From NCBI RefSeq assembly GCF_007988825.1, contig NZ_BJUW01000021.1, positions 1-32,979 of the forward strand: a stretch of 32,979 nt of DNA, read 5' to 3'. The position numbers and the translations under genes are program-made. This document shows, piece by piece, positions 18,174 through 26,681 of the stretch. The notes under the pieces are model-generated. The model had not been told where the DNA came from. It ran no database searches and saw only the letters and a program-made list of their open reading frames with translations. The DNA is from Microbacterium aerolatum. GTDB taxonomy: Bacteria; Actinomycetota; Actinomycetes; Actinomycetales; Microbacteriaceae. Within the stretch, counting starts at the first letter, position 1; every line of letters begins with the position of its first letter.

Positions 18174-18890
18174 TCAGGCGGTGACGAGCGTTCCGATCCG
18201 CTCGCCGAGCAGGGCACGCGTGACGTTGCCCGCCGGCTCCATGCCGAACACCCGCATGTCCATGCTGTTGTCCATGCACAGGCTGAAGGCGGTCGAGTCG
18301 ACGACCTTGAGTCCGCGCTGCAGGGCGTCGATGTAGGTCACCTTGTCGATGCGAGTCGCCGAGGAGTCCTTGTTGGGATCGGCGGTGTAGATACCGTCGA
18401 CGCCGTTCTTGGCGACCAGCACCTCCTGGGCGCCGATCTCGAGGGCGCGCTGCGCGGCAACGGTGTCAGTGGAGAAGTACGGCAGGCCGGCGCCTGCGCC
18501 GAAGATGACGACGCGGCCCTTCTCCATGTGGCGCTCGGCGCGCAGCGGGATGTAGGGCTCCGCGACCTGCGTCATCGAGATGGCGGACTGCACGCGGGTG
18601 GGAGCCCCGGCCTGCTCGAGGAAGTCCTGCAGGGCGAGGGCGTTCATCACGGTGCCGAGCATGCCCATGTAGTCGGCGCGGCCGCGGTCCATGCCGCGCT
18701 GGCTGAGTTCCGCGCCGCGGAAGAAGTTGCCGCCTCCGACGACGATCGCGATCTCGACCTCGTCGACCGCTGCGGCGATGTCACGGGCGATCTGGCTGAC
18801 GACGTCAGGGTTCACCCCGAGCTGGCCGCCGCCGAATGCCTCTCCGGAGAGTTTGAGTAGGACGCGACGGCGTCTGGTGCGTTCAGTCAT
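18174..18890 (-). CDS. pyrH: UMP kinase
   Basis: Phosphorylates UMP to UDP; bacterial hexameric amino-acid-kinase-family enzyme, cytoplasmic. 238 aa. Visible motifs are [10 protein letters not shown] (phosphate loop), [51 protein letters not shown] and [22 protein letters not shown] 18890 has GAGAGGA about 9 nt upstream. The gene is separated from tsf by a strong hairpin, so it probably heads its own transcript with frr, cdsA and the DivIVA-repeat gene. Confidence 0.98.
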   Translation of the reverse strand: MTERTRRRRVLLKLSGEAFGGGQLGVNPDVVSQIARDIAAAVDEVEIAIVVGGGNFFRGAELSQRGMDRGRADYMGMLGTVMNALALQDFLEQAGAPTRVQSAISMTQVAEPYIPLRAERHMEKGRVVIFGAGAGLPYFSTDTVAAQRALEIGAQEVLVAKNGVDGIYTADPNKDSSATRIDKVTYIDALQRGLKVVDSTAFSLCMDNSMDMRVFGMEPAGNVTRALLGERIGTLVTA

Positions 18891-18916
18891 GGGTGGATGT
18901 CCTCTCGTCCCGATTC

Positions 18917-18922
18917 AAGATA
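18917..18922 (-). promoter_or_regulatory. Candidate -10 box of the pyrH-frr-cdsA operon
   Basis: TATCTT on the minus strand, about 26 nt upstream of ATG 18890. The matching -35 region would fall at the base of the tsf terminator hairpin and is not consensus-like. Low certainty. Confidence 0.4.
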
Positions 18923-18941
18923 GCGCCTCGTGGGCATGAAG

Positions 18942-18975
18942 AAGGGGTTCGGATCCGTGTGGATCCGAACCCCTT
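18942..18975 (-). terminator. Terminator hairpin after tsf
   Basis: A perfect 15-bp stem (arms 18942-18956 and 18961-18975) with a 4-base loop lies 7 nt after the tsf stop. On the minus strand only a short pyrimidine run (CTTCTT) follows, so the U-tract is weak. It sits between tsf and pyrH, separating the two transcription units. Confidence 0.8.
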
Positions 18976-18982
18976 GGGCGAC

Positions 18983-19810
18983 TTACGCTCCGACCTTGAA
19001 GCGCGCGAAGTCCGTCACGGTGATACCGGCGTCCTTCGCCACCTGGGCGACCGAGAGCTTGTTGTCCTTGGCGTAGTCCTGCTCGAGCAGTGCGACCTGC
19101 TTGACGAACGCGGACACGCGTCCTTCGACGATCTTCGGCAGCGCGGCTTCCGGCTTGCCCTCGTTGCGGGAGATCTCGGTGACGATCTCACGCTCCTTCT
19201 CGATGGCGTCGGCCGGAACGTCCTCGCGGCTGAGGTACGACGGATTGGCGAACGAGATGTGCTGCGCGATGCTGCGAGCGGTCGCGGCGTCGTCACCCGA
19301 GTAGGCGACGACGACGCCGATCTGCGGGGGCAGATCCTTGCTCGTGCGGTGCATGTACACCTCGACGGCGTCACCGGTGACGGTGCGGACCTGACGCAGC
19401 TCGATCTTCTCGCCGATGATGGCGGCCTCGTCGGAGATCAGCTCTCCGACGGACTGGCTGCCGGCGGATGCTGCGAGAGCGTCCTCGACCGAGTTCGCCT
19501 TCGCGGCGGCCACGGCGTCGACGACCTTGTCCGCAAGAGCGATGAAGCGCTCGTTCTTCGCCACGAAGTCGGTCTCGCACGCGAGCTCGATCAGCGTCAC
19601 GCCGCCGTCCTGCTCACGCGAAACGACCAGGCCCTCGCTGGTGGAGCGGTCAGCGCGCTTGGCGTTGCCCTTCGCACCCTTCAGACGAAGGATCTCGACC
19701 GCCTTCTCGCGGTCTCCCTCGGCCTCTTCGAGCGCCTTCTTCGTGTCGACCATTCCGGTGCCGAGCTGCTCACGCAGCGCCTTGATGTCGGCGATGGTGA
19801 AGTTGGCCAT
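18983..19810 (-). CDS. tsf: Translation elongation factor Ts
   Basis: Nucleotide exchange factor for EF-Tu. 275 aa. An N-terminal UBA-like domain (ALREQLGTGMVDTKKALEEAEGD) is followed by the exchange-core signature CETDFVAKNERF, with the TDFVAKN residues that contact EF-Tu, and two subdomains ending VAQVAKDAGITVTDFARFKVG. ATG 19810 has AAGGAG 9 nt upstream. It follows rpsB by 41 nt without a terminator, so rpsB-tsf form the usual operon. Confidence 0.98.
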   Translation of the reverse strand: MANFTIADIKALREQLGTGMVDTKKALEEAEGDREKAVEILRLKGAKGNAKRADRSTSEGLVVSREQDGGVTLIELACETDFVAKNERFIALADKVVDAVAAAKANSVEDALAASAGSQSVGELISDEAAIIGEKIELRQVRTVTGDAVEVYMHRTSKDLPPQIGVVVAYSGDDAATARSIAQHISFANPSYLSREDVPADAIEKEREIVTEISRNEGKPEAALPKIVEGRVSAFVKQVALLEQDYAKDNKLSVAQVAKDAGITVTDFARFKVGA

Positions 19811-19851
19811 GTGTGGTGGCTCCTTGCTTCGTTAGGTGTGTGTACGCGGAA

Positions 19852-20724
19852 TTATTTGGCGTCGGCCTCGGCCGGAGCCTCGGTCGCTGCTTCCGGAGCC
19901 TCGTCTGCGGCGGGAGCCTCAGCGGGAGCCTCGGTCTCAGCGGCAGCCGGAGCCTCTGCGGTCTCCTCGGCGGGAGCCTCGAGAAGCTCCTTCTCCCACT
20001 CGGCCAGCGGCTCTGCGTCGCCCGACTCGGGGTTGTGCTTCTGCTGCAGGCCTTCGGCCGCGGCGTCGGCGATGATGCGGGTCAGCAGCGAGACGGAGCG
20101 GATCGCGTCGTCGTTGCCGGGGATCGGGTACTGGAAGTCGTCCGGGTCGGCGTTCGTGTCGAGGATGCCGATCACGGGGATGCCGAGCTTCTTGGCCTCG
20201 TCGATCGCGAGGTGCTCACGCTTGGCGTCGACGACCCACAGGGCCGAAGGCGTCTTGGTGAGGTTGCGGATGCCGCCCAGCGACTTGTGCAGCTTGTCGA
20301 GCTCGCGCTTCTTGAGCAGCAGCTCCTTCTTCGTGAAGCCCGAGGCGGCCGGGTTCTCGTAGTCGAGCTCCTCGAGCTCCTTCATACGTGCCAATCGCTT
20401 CGCGATGGTCTGGAAGTTGGTGAGGAGGCCACCGAGCCAGCGCTGGTTCACGTAGGGCTGGCCGACGCGGGTCGCCTGCTCGGCGAGGATCTCCTGCGCC
20501 TGCTTCTTGGTGCCGACGAAGAGGATCGTGCCGCCGCGGGCGACGGTCTCCTTGACGAAGTCGTAGGCCGAGTCGATGTAGCCCAGCGACTGCTGAAGGT
20601 CGATGATGTGGATGCCGCTGCGCTCGGTGAGGATGAAGCGCTTGACCTTCGGGTTCCACCGGCGGGTCTGGTGTCCGAAGTGCACGCCGCTGTCGAGCAG
20701 CTGGCGGATGGTGACCACAGCCAT
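19852..20724 (-). CDS. rpsB: 30S ribosomal protein S2
   Basis: 290 aa. The core is classic: [26 protein letters not shown] at the start, then [16 protein letters not shown] and [15 protein letters not shown]. The last roughly 45 residues are an Ala/Glu/Pro-rich acidic tail built from EAPA-like repeats ([20 protein letters not shown] onward), which makes the protein longer than the usual S2. ATG 20724 has AAGGAGA 5 nt upstream. It is preceded by a structured untranslated leader of about 200-300 nt. Confidence 0.98.
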   Translation of the reverse strand: MAVVTIRQLLDSGVHFGHQTRRWNPKVKRFILTERSGIHIIDLQQSLGYIDSAYDFVKETVARGGTILFVGTKKQAQEILAEQATRVGQPYVNQRWLGGLLTNFQTIAKRLARMKELEELDYENPAASGFTKKELLLKKRELDKLHKSLGGIRNLTKTPSALWVVDAKREHLAIDEAKKLGIPVIGILDTNADPDDFQYPIPGNDDAIRSVSLLTRIIADAAAEGLQQKHNPESGDAEPLAEWEKELLEAPAEETAEAPAAAETEAPAEAPAADEAPEAATEAPAEADAK

Positions 20725-20928
20725 GGTCTTCTCCTTGTTCTGGCGCTCTCGCGCCGTTGAGGTTGTTCTCGCCGATCAGTCGATCGGCAATCCTGGTGCC
20801 CGGCGCACACCCACCCGCTCTTGCGAGCGGGACCTATGGGAGTGGATGCCACGATCTCTGTCATTGCAGGCGTCGATCGCTTTGGGCACGCGTAGTCACC
20901 CCGGAATCGAGGTGCGACCTCAAGTGTA
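20725..20928 (-). promoter_or_regulatory. Probable rpsB-tsf leader with two perfect hairpins
   Basis: The 315-base gap between rpsB and the divergent M23-like gene holds no credible gene. On the rpsB side there are two perfect 7-bp stems with 4-base loops, at 20771-20788 (GCCGATC/GATCGGC) and 20814-20831 (CCCGCTC/GAGCGGG). A possible -10 (TACACT, 20923-20928) lies upstream of them; its -35 is poor. Autoregulation by S2 is known from other bacterial rpsB leaders, but this leader does not visibly match one I can name. The remaining bases to 21039 show nothing further. Confidence 0.45.
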
Positions 20929-21039
20929 CAGGATCGCGGGGCGCCCACTGCGCCTGCACACACGCGGATTGACGGGGATTCTCCACGGTTCGGGGGCCTC
21001 GCGCATCGCCCTCGGTGGGGTCTGGACGAACATGAGGTC

Positions 21040-21600
21040 ATGCCGTTCACGAGCGTGAGGAGACGTGGCCTGCGTGCGATCGTGCGCGCCGGACTGCTCA
21101 TGGTGCTGCTGTTGTCCCCGGCGGCCGCGTCCGCGATTCCCGGCGAGGGCGCCGAGTGGCAGTGGCCGGTGTCGGGGACGCGCGAGGTCGTCGAGGCGTT
21201 CCGCGCGCCGGCGCACGACTACGGTCCCGGTCATCGCGGCATCGACATCGCCGCGAACGTCGGCTCCACCGTCCAGGCTCCGGCCGACGGGGTCGTCGCA
21301 TTCCGCGGCGTGGTCGTGGACCGACCGCTGCTGACGATCGACCACGGCGCTGGGATCGTGTCGACCTTCGAACCGATGTCCTCCGACCTCTCCCCCGGTG
21401 CCGTCGTTCTTGCGGGAGACGACATCGGTGCCGTGGCGACCGGTGGTCACGCCGCCGCCGGCACCCTGCACATCGGCGTGCGCGTGGACGGGGTCTACGT
21501 GAATCCGATGCTGATGTTCGGCGACGTGCCGCGCGCAGTCCTGCTCCCCTGCTGCGATGCCGTCACGCCCGGGGGTGAGCCAGCCGGTACGTCGCCGTGA
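21040..21600 (+). CDS. Secreted M23-family-like protein (LytM domain, active site incomplete)
   Basis: 186 aa. A signal peptide is clear ([26 protein letters not shown], cleavage near residue 31). The LytM fold starts with [24 protein letters not shown] supplies the zinc-binding H-x3-D. The later strand reads [11 protein letters not shown], so only the second His of the usual H-x-H is kept, and the segment that usually reads Y-x-H-L is STFEPMS, lacking its His. It may be a non-catalytic LytM protein that regulates or binds peptidoglycan; this pattern seems common in the actinobacterial proteins next to rpsB. ATG 21040 is used; GTG 21055 is an alternative. The 3' end overlaps xerC by 38 nt, convergently. 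Confidence 0.85.
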   Translation: MPFTSVRRRGLRAIVRAGLLMVLLLSPAAASAIPGEGAEWQWPVSGTREVVEAFRAPAHDYGPGHRGIDIAANVGSTVQAPADGVVAFRGVVVDRPLLTIDHGAGIVSTFEPMSSDLSPGAVVLAGDDIGAVATGGHAAAGTLHIGVRVDGVYVNPMLMFGDVPRAVLLPCCDAVTPGGEPAGTSP

Positions 21601-22477
21601 GCCGCTCGGACGAGACATGCGTGTAGATCTGCGTCGTGCCGAGGCTCGCGTGACCGAGGATCTCCTGCACCGCACGCAGGTCGGCGCCGCCGTCGAGCAG
21701 ATGCGTGGCGGCGGAGTGACGCAGAGCGTGCGGGCCGACGGCATCCGCCCCGATGATCGGACCGAGCGCGTCGGCGACGAGCGCGTACACGGCGCGGGGC
21801 CCCATGCGTCCGCCGCGGACGCCGAGGAACACGGCGGGCGTGGCGCTGGTCGCGCGTTCCAGGAGCGCAGGGCGCCCTCGTGTGAGGTAGGCGCCGACAG
21901 CTGCGCCGGCGGGCCGGCCGAACGGGACGACCCGCTCCTTCGACCCCTTTCCCAGCACGCGTGCGGTGCACCGGTCGAGGTCGAGGTCGTCGACGTCGAG
22001 GCCGCACAGCTCGGACACCCGCATGCCCGATCCGTAGAGCAGCTCGAGGATGGCATGATCGCGCAGGTCCGCCGTGTCACCGTCGGCGGCGATCCGGGCC
22101 TTGGTATCGAGAAGCTCGCGCATGCCGTCCTTCGAGGCGACCGCGGGCAGCGTGCGTCCCCGCTTGGGCGCGATCAGTCGGAGTGCGGGGTCCACGCCGA
22201 TGAGTTCTTCATCTTTGGCCCATGCGAAGAACGATCGCGCCGCCGCGGCTCGACGGGCCAGCGTCGCCCTGGCGTCGCCCCGTTGCGTCGCGCGCCACAG
22301 CCAGTCCCGCAGCGCTTCAAGATCCACGTCCCGCAGTGACACACCGCCGACGGAGGCCGACAGGTCGCGGAGATCGGCGCGGTAGGCACGCACGGTCGCC
22401 GGCGACAGTCGGCGCACCTGCTCGAGATGCGTCGCGAACGCGTCCGCCGCAACCGTGAGATCCATGCGAACCAGCAT
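21563..22477 (-). CDS. xerC: Tyrosine recombinase XerC
   Basis: Resolves chromosome dimers at dif with XerD and FtsK. 304 aa. The N-terminal SAM-like domain ([23 protein letters not shown]) is followed by the catalytic domain. Catalytic residues are Arg in [25 protein letters not shown] (His and Arg), [15 protein letters not shown] (His and the nucleophile Tyr). The position downstream of dprA matches actinobacterial xerC rather than xerD. ATG 22477 is given; ATG 22465 ([10 protein letters not shown]) is equally possible because neither has a good ribosome binding site. Confidence 0.93.
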   Translation of the reverse strand: MLVRMDLTVAADAFATHLEQVRRLSPATVRAYRADLRDLSASVGGVSLRDVDLEALRDWLWRATQRGDARATLARRAAAARSFFAWAKDEELIGVDPALRLIAPKRGRTLPAVASKDGMRELLDTKARIAADGDTADLRDHAILELLYGSGMRVSELCGLDVDDLDLDRCTARVLGKGSKERVVPFGRPAGAAVGAYLTRGRPALLERATSATPAVFLGVRGGRMGPRAVYALVADALGPIIGADAVGPHALRHSAATHLLDGGADLRAVQEILGHASLGTTQIYTHVSSERLTATYRLAHPRA

Positions 22478-22522
22478 GCCGCGCAGAGGTGGAGCGGACC
22501 GGATGCCCCGCCGACGACCGGA

Positions 22523-23680
22523 TCATGCCGTCGTGCGGCGCCAGCCCGTCTCTATCTGTTCCACGCGCCCTTCCAGGCTCAGCGTGCCCAGCAGCGCTCG
22601 CGTGCGTTCGACCGACAGGCCGGCGCTGCGCGCGATTTCGGCGGGCGGGTGCGGGGTTCGGGTGCTCAACGCGTCGAGGAGGCGCGTCTGGTCGGGGTCG
22701 GCTCTCTGTTCCGGGCCCTGATGCTCGACATCGATTCCCATCAGTTCCCGTACCTCGGCGGCATTGGTGACGCACTGCGCGTCGTACTCGCGCATCAGCC
22801 GGTGGCAGCCGGCCGAGGCTGCGGAGGTGATCGGCCCTGGTACGGCGCCGAGCGGACGTCCGAGGGAAGAGGCATGCCCTGCGGTGTTGAGCGAACCGCT
22901 GCGCCACCCGGCCTCGACCACGACAGTGGCGGCGCCGAGAGCCGCGATGAGACGGTTGCGTGACAGGAACCTGAACTTGGTGGGCGCCGCACCGCACGGA
23001 AGTTCACTGACGAGGGCACCGGACTCTCTGATCCTGTCGAACAGGTGCTGGTGGCCCGCCGGGTAGGCGCGATCCACTCCACCCGCCAGGAAGGCGATCG
23101 TCCCGCCGCCCGCGCCGAGCGCCGCCCGGTGCGCGGACCCGTCGATGCCGTACGCACCGCCCGAGACGACGATGCTGCCGGTCGCGGCCAGGTCACCGGC
23201 CAGTTCGGCGGCAACCGTGTCGCCGTACGCCGTCGCCGCTCTGGCTCCGACGATCGATACTCGGCTCGAGGCGACGAGGTGCGTCGGGTCGCCGCGCACC
23301 CACAGCACTGCGGGTGCATGGTCGCCGAGGTCGTCGATCGCGGCTGACCATTCGGCATCCCCTGGCAGCAACAGCTGCGCCCCGACCTCAGCCGCACCAT
23401 GCAGCGCATCGCCAATCGCGCGCGGCTGAGCTCTGGGCAGCCAGCGACGGCGTCCGTCCTGGATCGCCTTCTCGGCCAGCTCGAATCTCTCGCCCGACAG
23501 ACCGAACCGCAGCGCTTCGATGGCACCCAACTGCGAGATGAGTGCACCGGCGACGCCGTCGCCAGGCTCGGCCAGGACGCTCCAGGCGACCTGCGCGATT
23601 GTCGCCGCCGGGTCGTCGTCGGGACGAGCCGCCGCTGCTGCCTTCCGGATCCCGCTGTCGCCCAGCAGTGCATCGATCAT
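22523..23680 (-). CDS. dprA: DNA-processing protein DprA
   Basis: Binds single-stranded DNA and loads RecA during natural transformation. 385 aa. An N-terminal helical region is followed by the Rossmann-like DprA domain: VSIVGARAATAYGDTVAAEL, IVVSGGAYGIDGSAHRAAL (positive-pocket loop), FLAGGVDRAYPAGHQHLF, RFLSRNRLIAALGAATVVVEA and GRPLGAVPGPI. A C-terminal winged-helix domain (DALSTRTPHPPAEIARSAGLS) completes it. ATG 23680 overlaps the comM stop (ATGA), so the start is well supported; longer upstream readings run inside comM. No other competence genes are in the window, so transformability cannot be inferred. Confidence 0.96.
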   Translation of the reverse strand: MIDALLGDSGIRKAAAAARPDDDPAATIAQVAWSVLAEPGDGVAGALISQLGAIEALRFGLSGERFELAEKAIQDGRRRWLPRAQPRAIGDALHGAAEVGAQLLLPGDAEWSAAIDDLGDHAPAVLWVRGDPTHLVASSRVSIVGARAATAYGDTVAAELAGDLAATGSIVVSGGAYGIDGSAHRAALGAGGGTIAFLAGGVDRAYPAGHQHLFDRIRESGALVSELPCGAAPTKFRFLSRNRLIAALGAATVVVEAGWRSGSLNTAGHASSLGRPLGAVPGPITSAASAGCHRLMREYDAQCVTNAAEVRELMGIDVEHQGPEQRADPDQTRLLDALSTRTPHPPAEIARSAGLSVERTRALLGTLSLEGRVEQIETGWRRTTA

Positions 23681-25206
23681 GCGATCAGTCCTCTCTTCAG
23701 GAACAGCGCGCGGCCGAGTTCGTCTGCACCGGGCATCTCCACCCCGGCCAGATCGGCCATGGTCCACGCCAGTCGCAATACCCGGTCGTAGCCGCGCAGG
23801 GTGAGCTGCCCGCGTTCGAGTGCGCGGTCCAGCGGGGCGCGGACGTCGCGCGGCAGCCGCCTGTCCCCTTGCCGCAGCCAGGCGCCTGCGACCTCGGCGT
23901 TGAGCGTCCAGGGCGTCCCCGCCCAACGTTTCCTCGCACGCTCGCGCGCCGCCGCAACCTGTGCCGCGGCATCCGCGCTCGTCATCGCCGCACGCTCGGT
24001 CGACGTCGCCCTGGACGCCGCGACGCGCGCCACCTGCAGGTCGATGTCGATGCGGTCGCGCAGCGGACCGGACAGTCGCGCCGAGTATCGGCGGATGGCG
24101 ATCGGCGGGCAGATGCACTCCGCACCGCGCACGCCGTAGTTGCCGCACGGACACGGATTGGTCGCCAGGACGAGCTGGAAGCGGGCAGGAAAACGTGCAC
24201 GGAATCCGGCACGATCGATCTCGATCGACCCGGATTCCAGCGGCTGACGCAGCGCGTCGAGCGCCACGCGGGAGAATTCGGCTGCCTCGTCGAGAAACAG
24301 GATGCCACGGTGCGCGCGCACGATCGCACCGGGCCGCACGACCCGTGACCCTCCTCCCACCAGGGCGGCGACGGACGCACTGTGGTGCGGCGCCTCCAGC
24401 GGCGGCATGTCATCGAGCACGTTGACGGTCGCGCCGGACAGCGAACGGACCGCGGCGACCTCGAGCGCCTCGTCCTCCGTCAGCGCCGGCAGGATTCCGG
24501 GTAGCCGCCGCGCGAGCATCGTCTTTCCCGCACCGGGAGGACCGCTCATCAGCATGTGGTGTCCACCTGCGGCTGCGGCGATCAGCGCTTCGACCGCTTC
24601 CTCCTGACCGACCACATCCGCGAGGTCGAGCATCTCGGGCGCCGCAGCCACCGGCGCCTCCGCGACGACCGGTTCGACGTCTGCGACGGGCACGTCCGCG
24701 CCGTGCCACATGGCGACCTCTGCGAGCGTCGTGGCCGCGCGCACCTGCATCCCGGGAACCAGTCGAGCCTCTGCCTCGTTCGCGTGCGGCACGATCACCC
24801 GCTCGAAGCCGGCGCGCGACGCGGCGAACACCGCGGGCAGCACGCCGGGCACCGGTCGCACCCGCCCGTCCAGTCCGAGTTCGCCGATGTGGACCGTGCG
24901 GGCGATGGAGGCGGCATCCAGCACTCCCCCTGTCGCCACCGCCGAGATCGCGATGCCCAGATCGAACCCGCTGCCGTGCTTGGGCAGGCTGGCCGGCGAC
25001 AGGTTCACGGTGAGGCGGCGCCGGGTGAGTTCGAGCGCGGCGTTCGTCACGGCGTTGTGCACCCGTTGGGCAGCCTCACCGAGTGCCTTGTCCGGAAGGC
25101 CGACGATCTTGAACCCCGGCGTCTGGTTCGACACGTCCGCCTCGATCTCGACGAGGTGCCCGTCCACACCGGTGAGAGCGACCGCCCACGTGCGCGCGGT
25201 CCTCAT
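23677..25206 (-). CDS. comM: YifB/ComM-family AAA+ ATPase (Mg-chelatase-like)
   Basis: Hexameric helicase-like ATPase promoting branch migration in natural transformation in other bacteria. 509 aa. The N-terminal Lon-like fold begins ALTGVDGHLVEIEADVSN and continues GFKIVGLPDKALGEAAQRV and NLSPASLPKHGSGFDLGIA. The Mg-chelatase ATPase domain has Walker A GPPGAGKTMLARRLPGILP, LFLDEAAEF (Walker B), and the zinc-ligand-like C-x-C...C-x3-C of NPCPCGNYGVRGAECICPP. A C-terminal lid follows. It is coupled to yraN upstream and dprA downstream by ATGA overlaps, the common yraN-comM-dprA order. Confidence 0.95.
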   Translation of the reverse strand: MRTARTWAVALTGVDGHLVEIEADVSNQTPGFKIVGLPDKALGEAAQRVHNAVTNAALELTRRRLTVNLSPASLPKHGSGFDLGIAISAVATGGVLDAASIARTVHIGELGLDGRVRPVPGVLPAVFAASRAGFERVIVPHANEAEARLVPGMQVRAATTLAEVAMWHGADVPVADVEPVVAEAPVAAAPEMLDLADVVGQEEAVEALIAAAAGGHHMLMSGPPGAGKTMLARRLPGILPALTEDEALEVAAVRSLSGATVNVLDDMPPLEAPHHSASVAALVGGGSRVVRPGAIVRAHRGILFLDEAAEFSRVALDALRQPLESGSIEIDRAGFRARFPARFQLVLATNPCPCGNYGVRGAECICPPIAIRRYSARLSGPLRDRIDIDLQVARVAASRATSTERAAMTSADAAAQVAAARERARKRWAGTPWTLNAEVAGAWLRQGDRRLPRDVRAPLDRALERGQLTLRGYDRVLRLAWTMADLAGVEMPGADELGRALFLKRGLIA

Positions 25207-25565
25207 CTCAGGTCCACCAGGTGCTCGATCGTCGCTTCGGCGGGGTCGGCGCCGATGATGCCGATCACCTCAAGGCGCAGCATCCTTCCCGCCGCGAGCT
25301 CGGCATGCGTCTTGCACCACGCGTAGGCGAGGCGCCAGAGCCGTTCGCGTTTTCGTTCGTCGACCGCCTCGAACGGGTGGCCGAACGCGATCGACCGCCT
25401 CGTCTTCACCTCGACGATGCAGAGGATGCCGGAGATCTCGGCGACGATGTCGATCTCGCCCTGTGTGCACCGCCAGTTGCGGTCCAGGATCCGGTATCCG
25501 CGCTGCGTCAGATGACGCGCGGCACGATCTTCACCACCCCGACCGAGTTCGTCTTTCGCTGCCAT
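25203..25565 (-). CDS. YraN/UPF0102 endonuclease-like protein
   Basis: 120 aa, normal for the family. The restriction-endonuclease-like core is visible: LGRGGEDRAARHLTQRGYRIL, then the E-I-D...E-V-K pattern in QGEIDIVAEISGILCIVEVKTR. The Asp and the Glu/Lys of E-V-K correspond to the metal-binding and catalytic residues of the PD-(D/E)XK fold. The biological role is not settled; it nearly always sits next to comM/dprA, as here, with a 4-base overlap into comM. ATG 25565 starts right at the conserved N-terminus. Confidence 0.9.
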   Translation of the reverse strand: MAAKDELGRGGEDRAARHLTQRGYRILDRNWRCTQGEIDIVAEISGILCIVEVKTRRSIAFGHPFEAVDERKRERLWRLAYAWCKTHAELAAGRMLRLEVIGIIGADPAEATIEHLVDLR

Positions 25566-25604
25566 GCCGACAGCATGCCCGCGGACCGCAGAGGGTCAGC
25601 CCCG

Positions 25605-25643
25605 AAAAATCACGATCTGTGCACAGAAGCTCGGCAGTGCCGA
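25605..25643 (-). terminator. Weak hairpin/U-run between DUF2469 gene and yraN
   Basis: In this 92-base gap the minus strand carries TCGGC-loop-GCCGA (25631-25643), a 12-base palindrome TCTGTGCACAGA (25616-25627), and then a run of five T (25605-25609). It could be a weak terminator or attenuator. The stems are short, so this is tentative. Confidence 0.3.
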
Positions 25644-25657
25644 ACTGTGGAGAGAAG

Positions 25658-25984
25658 TCACTTGCCGTCGAGCGAGAGATCCTCGGGCAGCTCGAACTCG
25701 CGACGCTGGAGTTCCTCGACGTTGACGTCCTTGAACGTGAGCACGCGCACCGCCTTGACGAAGCGATCTGCGCGGTAGATGTCCCACACCCACACGTCCG
25801 CCATCGAGATCTCGAAGTAGAAGTCGTGCTCGGTGTCGCGCCTGACGACGTTCACCTCGTTGGCGAGATAGAACCGGCGCTCGGTCTCGACCACGTACTG
25901 GAACTGGCCGACGACGTCGCGGTACTCGCGGAACAATGCGAGTTCGAGTTCGCGGTCGTAGTCGTCGAATGCCTCTTCATCCAT
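25658..25984 (-). CDS. DUF2469 family protein
   Basis: 108 aa acidic protein, well conserved in actinobacteria and found next to rnhB and yraN. The sequence DDYDRELELALFREYRDVVG, VVETERRFYLANEV and the aromatic patch DFYFEISMADVWVWDIYR match what I know of this family. No catalytic motif, signal peptide or TM helix is visible; the function is unknown. ATG 25984 lies 9 nt after a TAGGAT -10-like element (25994-25999) with no Shine-Dalgarno sequence, so it may have its own near-leaderless transcript besides read-through from rnhB. Confidence 0.88.
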   Translation of the reverse strand: MDEEAFDDYDRELELALFREYRDVVGQFQYVVETERRFYLANEVNVVRRDTEHDFYFEISMADVWVWDIYRADRFVKAVRVLTFKDVNVEELQRREFELPEDLSLDGK

Positions 25985-25993
25985 GATGAGTCC

Positions 25994-25999
25994 ATCCTA
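25994..25999 (-). promoter_or_regulatory. Candidate -10 box for the DUF2469 gene
   Basis: TAGGAT on the minus strand, 9 nt before ATG 25984, inside the 37-nt gap after rnhB. It resembles the leaderless arrangements elsewhere in the window but with 3 extra bases. Confidence 0.4.
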
Positions 26000-26021
26000 T
26001 GAGAACAAACGGAGCCGGCGT

Positions 26022-26681
26022 TCAGAACAGTGTCGGCGCATCCGCTATCGCCCATGAGGCGCGATGGAACGGCGACAGCCCGGTGTCGCGGATGGCCGCG
26101 CGATGCTCGGGGCTCGCGTATCCCTTGTTGCGGTCCCACTGGTAGAGCGGGTGGTCGCCGTGCAGCTCTCCCATGTGGGCGTCCCTGGTCACCTTCGCGA
26201 TGACGGATGCCGCCGAGACCGACGCGCAGTCCCGGTCTCCCTTGATGACCGAGCGCACCTGAAGGGGCGAAGGGTGCACACGGGAGACGTAGTCGTGATT
26301 GCCGTCCAGGATCACCAGGGCGCCTTCGAGCAGCGCGCCCTGTGCGACGACGCCGTCGATGGCGCGCGATGCGGCAAGTCCCAGGGCGCGCATGATCCCG
26401 ACCTCGTCGATCTCGGCTGCGCTCGCCCATCCGACTGCGGATGCCTGCACCCACGCCGCCGCGCGGGCGGCGACGTCCGGCCGGCGCTTCTCGGTCACGA
26501 GCTTCGAGTCGCGAAGACCCTCCGGCACGCGTCGGCGCGCGCCCGCGGCATCCATCACCGCGGCGCCCACAGCGACGGGGCCGGCGAGAGCACCGCGACC
26601 GACCTCGTCGAGCGAGATGATCAGGTCGTATTCGGCGAGGAGCTTGCGCTCGAGCGTGAGCCGGGGAGCGATGACGGTCAT
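26022..26681 (-). CDS. rnhB: Ribonuclease HII
   Basis: Cleaves RNA in RNA/DNA hybrids and removes misincorporated ribonucleotides. 219 aa. The active-site start ISLDEVGRGALAGPV provides Asp25 and Glu26. VILDGNHDYV carries the third acidic residue, and VIKGDRDCASVSAASVIAKVTRD the fourth. The substrate-recognition G-R-G motif is intact. ATG 26681 shares one base with the lepB stop (TGATG), so the two are coupled. Confidence 0.96.
   Translation of the reverse strand: MTVIAPRLTLERKLLAEYDLIISLDEVGRGALAGPVAVGAAVMDAAGARRRVPEGLRDSKLVTEKRRPDVAARAAAWVQASAVGWASAAEIDEVGIMRALGLAASRAIDGVVAQGALLEGALVILDGNHDYVSRVHPSPLQVRSVIKGDRDCASVSAASVIAKVTRDAHMGELHGDHPLYQWDRNKGYASPEHRAAIRDTGLSPFHRASWAIADAPTLF

Noticed and set aside
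20725..21039. Possible tRNA or small protein gene in the rpsB upstream gap
   Set aside because: No cloverleaf or T-loop sequence was seen, and the small open frames there have no codon-usage support.
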